Below the pieces are notes generated by a model. That model was not told the origin of the DNA. It saw only the letters and a program-made list of their open reading frames with translations, and searched no databases. This document shows positions 58,860 to 64,000 of a stretch of 64,000 bases of DNA, piece by piece. Position 1 is the first letter of the stretch; each line of letters begins with the position of its first letter. A program made the translations under genes and the position numbers. Source of the stretch: Corydoras sp. C115 (lineage: Eukaryota; Chordata; Actinopteri; Siluriformes; Callichthyidae); contig JAFMOC010000051.1 in assembly GCA_019802505.1 (NCBI GenBank), forward strand, positions 871,501-935,500, read 5' to 3'.

Positions 58860-60655
58860 CAACCACCATTGGAATAATCTAGAACAGAGATTGCAACCTA
58901 GGCCCTCTAATGCAACATCAGTGTCTCACCTTACCAGATAAAGTCCCAGCACTTCCACATGCAAAACCTGCAAATAAGAAAGTAACCTCAAAAGCACTGT
59001 CAGTAAAGCTCTTATGGAATGTGGCGGTGTTGTAGTGCCGCTGTCTGTCCATGTAGTGCAGCAAGCCAGATCATAACAAGATTTAGTGTTGGTTCTGAAA
59101 GCTAGACACTCTGCAAAGATCACATCTAGAACAGCAAATGCAATGCCGGGGAAGATGAAAGGGGGCGTATGAGTGACAACAAAAAAAATACCTGCTGTCA
59201 CTGTGTTCATTAGAAGAGTAATACTTTTGTTCCTTAAACCGAACACAGTTTTTTAAAAACACATCTCAAGGGAACACCATTATATGTTTGAGTTTGTTTT
59301 TTTTTCAGAAGAAACATGATGACACCGAATGAAATGCCTAATAAATAAGACAAACATTAAAAGTATCATTGGCAAAATCTAAAGAATCACTTCTGTTCAA
59401 ATAAATTAAAAAAAGTTTCCGCTAAGTTTTTAAATAAATTTGTCCTCGCAACTGAGTATTAAATGTAAATACAGTACATCCATCACTTTTATTCATATCT
59501 TTCTTAAGTAATGTGCAATGCAATGAGAATCTGTAACGTATATCTGTTCACATTTTATCTATATGTTTATCAGGTAAAATACAGAGTCCAAGTAGAGTGA
59601 TGCCTTTGCCTGGTAATGAGGCTTTGGATCTGCTTTGAATGGGACCAGATTGCATCAACATGTGCCAATTATCCTAAAAACAAAATTGATTCAGAGCTTT
59701 TGTACGAGCAGCGGCTCATTCAGTTTTACATTTTGGAATAGAAATAAATGGTTGTTTAAAAAAGTGGAAGCTCTTAGAGCGAGCGCATGAGAGTTAGTGA
59801 ATGCAACAAATGTTCCATAAGCAAGCTTATAATGAAGCCCTTATTTCCAATACACTACACTGCTAATGGCTGATGTACATGGAGAATTATAATAATTATC
59901 CTCATAAATGACAATGGTAATTTTGGGTTGTGAATGCTTTCGCTGATTATGAGTGTCTGCTATAATGTTGCGACCTTTTTTTATCTTGTCTGCTTACACA
60001 GGTTGTCGGGTCAAAGCTGGAGTGATTTATAGGGTAGAAGCAACATTTTATCCAAAACTGCCTTTGCGCTTTACAGAAGCCACTTAAAGGATTTGTGACC
60101 TGTTAAAAATTTTGTAAAAATTCTGAGCCTGGCACAGTTTGCTAACATGACTGTTTTAACACAACAGACACAGATATGGTCTTTAATCCACTTTTCAAAA
60201 TAATTTTTACCTAATTTTAAACTAATTTTGAATCAACACTGTAACTGAGCTTAAGTTCTACTGTTTTCTAAACCAGAACCACATTGATGATACATGTGTG
60301 AACTTTGTATAATTTCTCTAAGCCCAGCATAAGGCAGCACAGCTACATTAGCACAATGATGGTCGTTAACAGATGTTTTGCACTTTGCGACAAATTCCCT
60401 AAATACATAATAACCTTTGAATGATTATTTTCTGTCCTTCTGACCCAGTTTCATACAATGACCTCACGTACGTCATAACAATTTATTTTATATAAGACTT
60501 TTTGACGTTTATAGAAGACAAAAGAATGATTGTAAAGCGGATGTTTTGTCCTTCCTGCACTTTAAAAAATAACGCAAATGTAGCTTCATGTGATTTAAAA
60601 CATAAACAATAATAATGACGAAGGCAGTGCAGATGGCAAGTTTTCTTTTTATTTA
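58860..60655. other. intergenic, no gene supported
   Basis: A minus-strand ORF at 58926-59246 is open for 106 codons but resembles nothing I know. The rest is AT-rich. Confidence 0.5.
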
Positions 60656-60659
60656 GTTA

Positions 60660-61011
60660 TTCATTCATTCATTCATTATCTTCCGCTTTATCCTCTATTA
60701 GGGTCGCGGTGGGGTTCCCCATGCCCATCCAGGGGAGAACATTTCGGGCGCTGGGCAGATAGACCCAGGACAGGGTGCCAATCCATCGCTGGGCACACAC
60801 TCACTCACACAGGCACACTCTATATGGGGCAATTTTTGAGAATTCAATTGACTTGATCAATATTTTTGGACTGTGGGAGGAAACCGGAGAACCCGGAGGA
60901 AACCCACGCAGACACGGGGAGAACATGGAAACTCCACCCAGATGGGGATTCGAACCGGGAATCCCTAGCGCTGAGAGGCGAACGTGCTAACCACTAAGCC
61001 ACTGTGCCGCC
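60660..61011 (-). mobile_element. SINE family A
   Basis: Full copy with target duplication TTATTTAGTTAT. Confidence 0.92.
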
Positions 61012-61014
61012 TTA

Positions 61015-64000
61015 TTTAGTTATATGCCATAAAAATATTCATAAACTATATTAATACACATTTTCAGTACCAATTGGGAATGCTTTGCCTAATAGAGTCA
61101 GCTCCCAACTGTCGGTCTGAGTGACAGTACCAATTTAAATACCTACTTCTCAATTTCATTTCTAAGAGGCACCTTATCATCAGTGACTGCCAGCAGCTGG
61201 GCACCTGCTAAATAAATGTAATATAAGTATATATGATACAAGGTTAAAATGAAAACCATTTAGGTGCCACAGAACTGATATATAGGTGATTGATTCAGAA
61301 TACATTTTAATAACTTTATCAGTCTAAAATATTAATATTACTATAATAAACTTTTTAAATCACTTTCATTTATATACACACTACATCATAGCTTATGTTT
61401 AACCAGGAAAGCCAAATTTCTATTTTGAGACATTCAAATGACAACTAGTTAGTGATGTACATTAACTAATTGGTTACTATGAGAATAATTGTTGACTGAC
61501 CAACTTATTAAATAACAGAATAAGATGGTTTAAAGTCTGTATTCTAATTCTCAGAAATAATACAAAATCTTGATTACTACTCTGTCAATAGATTGTGTCC
61601 GTTATCTCTGTAGTCTGTGTTTTTTTTTAATGTACATTTTTCTTAGATTTTAATCTAGTTCATTTCTGTTTTGCTTTAAAAAGAAAAATAATGATAAACC
61701 AATCTGTCCAATTGCAGGTAATTATCCGATCACTATGCAGCATAATTTTGCTTTGGGAAGAAAATAATCAATTCAAAAGTATAAAAACCCTTAAATCAGT
61801 GTACAATTATTGACACACGGTTCTTATTCTAGTCACCAGGTGTCTGACTGAGGCAGTCATTAGTTGATGAAGCCATTATGTCTGCTGATCATCAAAAACA
61901 AGTCCATACCAGACCTGTCTGCACACGCACAACTAGTTTTTTTAAATGGTAATGTGGGTATCTACTGATCCACCTTACATCACCCCATATCTTCCCCAAT
62001 CATCCGTTCCACCATATCTGGTGATGATCACTGTCTGCAGAATTGTATTAAAACTGTTACAGCTGTTAACAAACCAAGGTAATTAGAAAGATTTAGGTAG
62101 GCCATTTGCTAGACTGGAAGAACCTGCAGTTAAGACTAAAGGATTTTCAAGAGTCTTTAATGTGCTCTCATGCTGAGAAAGCACCTTAAGGGAGGTAGTA
62201 TAGAAGAATATTTTGCCCTTTATGTTGGGTTAATCTGTCTAACCTATTAATACATAGAGGAAGTAGCATTTTATGCAGAGCTTCAAATGCCTTTATCTTG
62301 TGGCTCGTACATCACATGCTTTAGAATCCATACATTCTTTTAATTTATTAGTATCTGATTTTTTAAAAGGTTTTTTTGGTAATGCATTTTATCCGGCTAA
62401 AATAACCAAATAAAATGTGTTCCTGTTGATCACTAAAATGCATATGTGCAGTATTTTTGACAAGCGAAAATGTAGACGGTAATTAGTTGAAAATATGACT
62501 TACGCAGCGACTGTAATCCAACTGTCAGTTGTTTTTAATTTTCCTTTTTAATAAATGTATTACGGCAGGACTAGTGTATTTCAACAGCTTCAGATTTTAA
62601 ACCACTATTAATTTAAATTTTAATGTAGCATCCTTTTCCATCACATTTAAAGAAGCAATGAACCTTAGCCCGCTATGTGTCTGTGTACTGCTGAGATTCT
62701 CCCCTGTCTAAGGCTTTAGTGCACCACAGGTAATGAAGTGCATCTCAATAAAAAAGTCAGCCAGTCAGTCATTACACGGACAGCAAGCTGCTTTGATGTA
62801 ACACAAACACGTTTTGTCTGTGGAGAACTCATCAAATTGTGTGTACACCAAAAGCAAACAATATCAGAGCTTCCGTACTGAAATCACATTAAGCGTTCAG
62901 TGTTCAGTGATGCATAGCAGGGTCTGTTTTCTGCATCTGATTCTTTATGTTGCTGTTACAGTCGATTACAACCCTCTTTTCTTTCTATAAAGTCGCTGTG
63001 TAATTATTATAATGTTGACATTGTAATTTACTCATCACTCGCTCCAAATCATTTTCACACCACACACATTGACTTATAATAAATACTGCTGTGGCTGCAA
63101 AAACGAAATACTAAATACAATTCATGATTCACTTATATGCTTTTTCATTAAAGTAAGTTAAGAAGCCTAAAGGAATATAATATTTTATTATAATAAATGT
63201 ATTTAAAACAAAACATTCAAATCTTAAGTAAAATATATTAAAGGTTGTGTGAGTTTTGATGATATTTTATGGTAGCTTTTGTTTAATCTTTCTTTAAAGG
63301 CCCTTTGTTGAACATTTGAAGCCAAAGATGAATGTTGCAGTTGTTTCTTCATGCAAATTTTAACTTATTTGTAGAAACTCATGGACGGAGGGAAGGCAAC
63401 ATAACGGCATGTTAGCCGGATGACGCTGTCCTTTCTGTCTGACCGGCAGCAGGGTCATTGTGTTGTACAGATCAAAGGCATTATTGCATGGTGCAGGCTA
63501 GCTTTGATATTTTAGGTTGAGATGAATCACTTCTAAAATATTACTGCCTGATCTTATACATTCTGCCCAAAATGTCTTTCAGAGTTCTCATCTGTGTTTG
63601 ATGGAAAGTGATTTTCATCTTTTTGGTTAAATTAAAATGAATTAAATTAAGGTTCAGACGTTGTTTCTGCAGCCAGCTTGCTTAAAGAGCCATAGTGGTT
63701 GTTCAGAGTGTTGGATCCTTCAGGATGCATCTTATCCCGTCATCAAGTGCAGGACACAGAAACGGTAGCTGTGTGCTGACAGGGGCTCATCTGTGTGAGG
63801 GGCGAGTTCAATGCAGTGCACGTTATGAGTATAGCTTGAATAATTTTATTTATGTTACTGTATTGGTGGTAAAGTGGTAGCTTAATGATGGTGTTGTTTA
63901 TTAATCAGAATGCCAAGGGTTGAAGTCCCAGGACTTTGACTAAAAGCCTAAATGCTCCGTTGTTTTACTTTTATAATTCAGATTTAAATTAATCTCTGAA
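61015..64000. other. intergenic, nothing recognised
   Basis: AT-rich, no gene-like ORF; a decayed SINE head near 63860. Confidence 0.55.
63860..63940 (+). mobile_element. degraded SINE family B head
   Basis: GTGGTAGCTTAATGATGG and GGGTTGAAGTCCCAGG resemble boxes A and B of family B. Confidence 0.45.

Noticed and set aside
58926..59246. 106-codon minus-strand ORF with hydrophobic stretches
   Set aside because: It has possible donor and acceptor sites but no motif I recognise and no neighbouring exon that extends it.
9114..61011. Many ORFs reading GSPCPSRGERFGRWADTP or MFSPCPRGF-like text
   Set aside because: They are translations of SINE A copies on either strand, not genes.
1442..61011. 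Box A and box B pairs as tRNA genes
   Set aside because: The heads do not fold into a full cloverleaf by eye and are followed by the SINE body and tail.

Overview
The window is vertebrate nuclear DNA, most likely from a teleost fish. It holds four intron-containing genes with GT-AG splice sites, two CpG-rich promoter regions, many tRNA-derived SINEs, L2-type LINE pieces and hAT-type DNA transposon remnants. There are no operons and nothing prokaryotic. The species cannot be fixed from the sequence alone.

Layout. On the minus strand, a Deltex-type E3 ubiquitin ligase gene (dtx3-like) has three coding exons between 18593 and 6319 and a predicted 360 aa product. Its upstream exon and promoter probably lie toward the CpG-rich block at about 20940-21900. 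On the plus strand, ptges3 (p23, the HSP90 co-chaperone) has eight exons from 26763 to 32650 and encodes 159 aa. Its start codon is split by intron 1, and that intron carries a 25-bp minisatellite. Next on the plus strand is dffa (ICAD/DFF45), six exons from 36566 to 41828, about 302 aa, with both caspase-type DxxD sites in view. On the minus strand, converging on dffa, is masp2, the lectin-pathway complement protease. It has eleven coding exons from 57184 to 48022, and every exon phase joins into a 683 aa protein with the order CUB1-EGF-CUB2-CCP1-CCP2-serine protease.

The four genes do not form a pathway. dtx3 acts in ubiquitylation and Notch-related biology, p23 in HSP90 client folding, dffa in apoptotic DNA fragmentation and masp2 in innate immunity. 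As I recall the human map, dtx3 and ptges3 correspond to 12q13 and dffa and masp2 to 1p36, so the window joins two human blocks.

The rest is accessory DNA. One SINE family has about two dozen copies, including a head-to-tail trimer and a dimer. A second SINE family shares its 3' end with an L2 LINE fragment lying directly beside it. Three hAT-like families have 8-bp target duplications, one still carrying a BED zinc-finger relic and one caught inside another repeat whose empty form survives elsewhere in the window. There is also a foldback element, a possible solo LTR, a 14-bp minisatellite of about 1.1 kb and many TA/TG microsatellites. I found no convincing new molecular system. The best leads are the split start codon of ptges3, the 8-nt first coding exon and Lys-Val activation bond of masp2, and several unusual transposon configurations.
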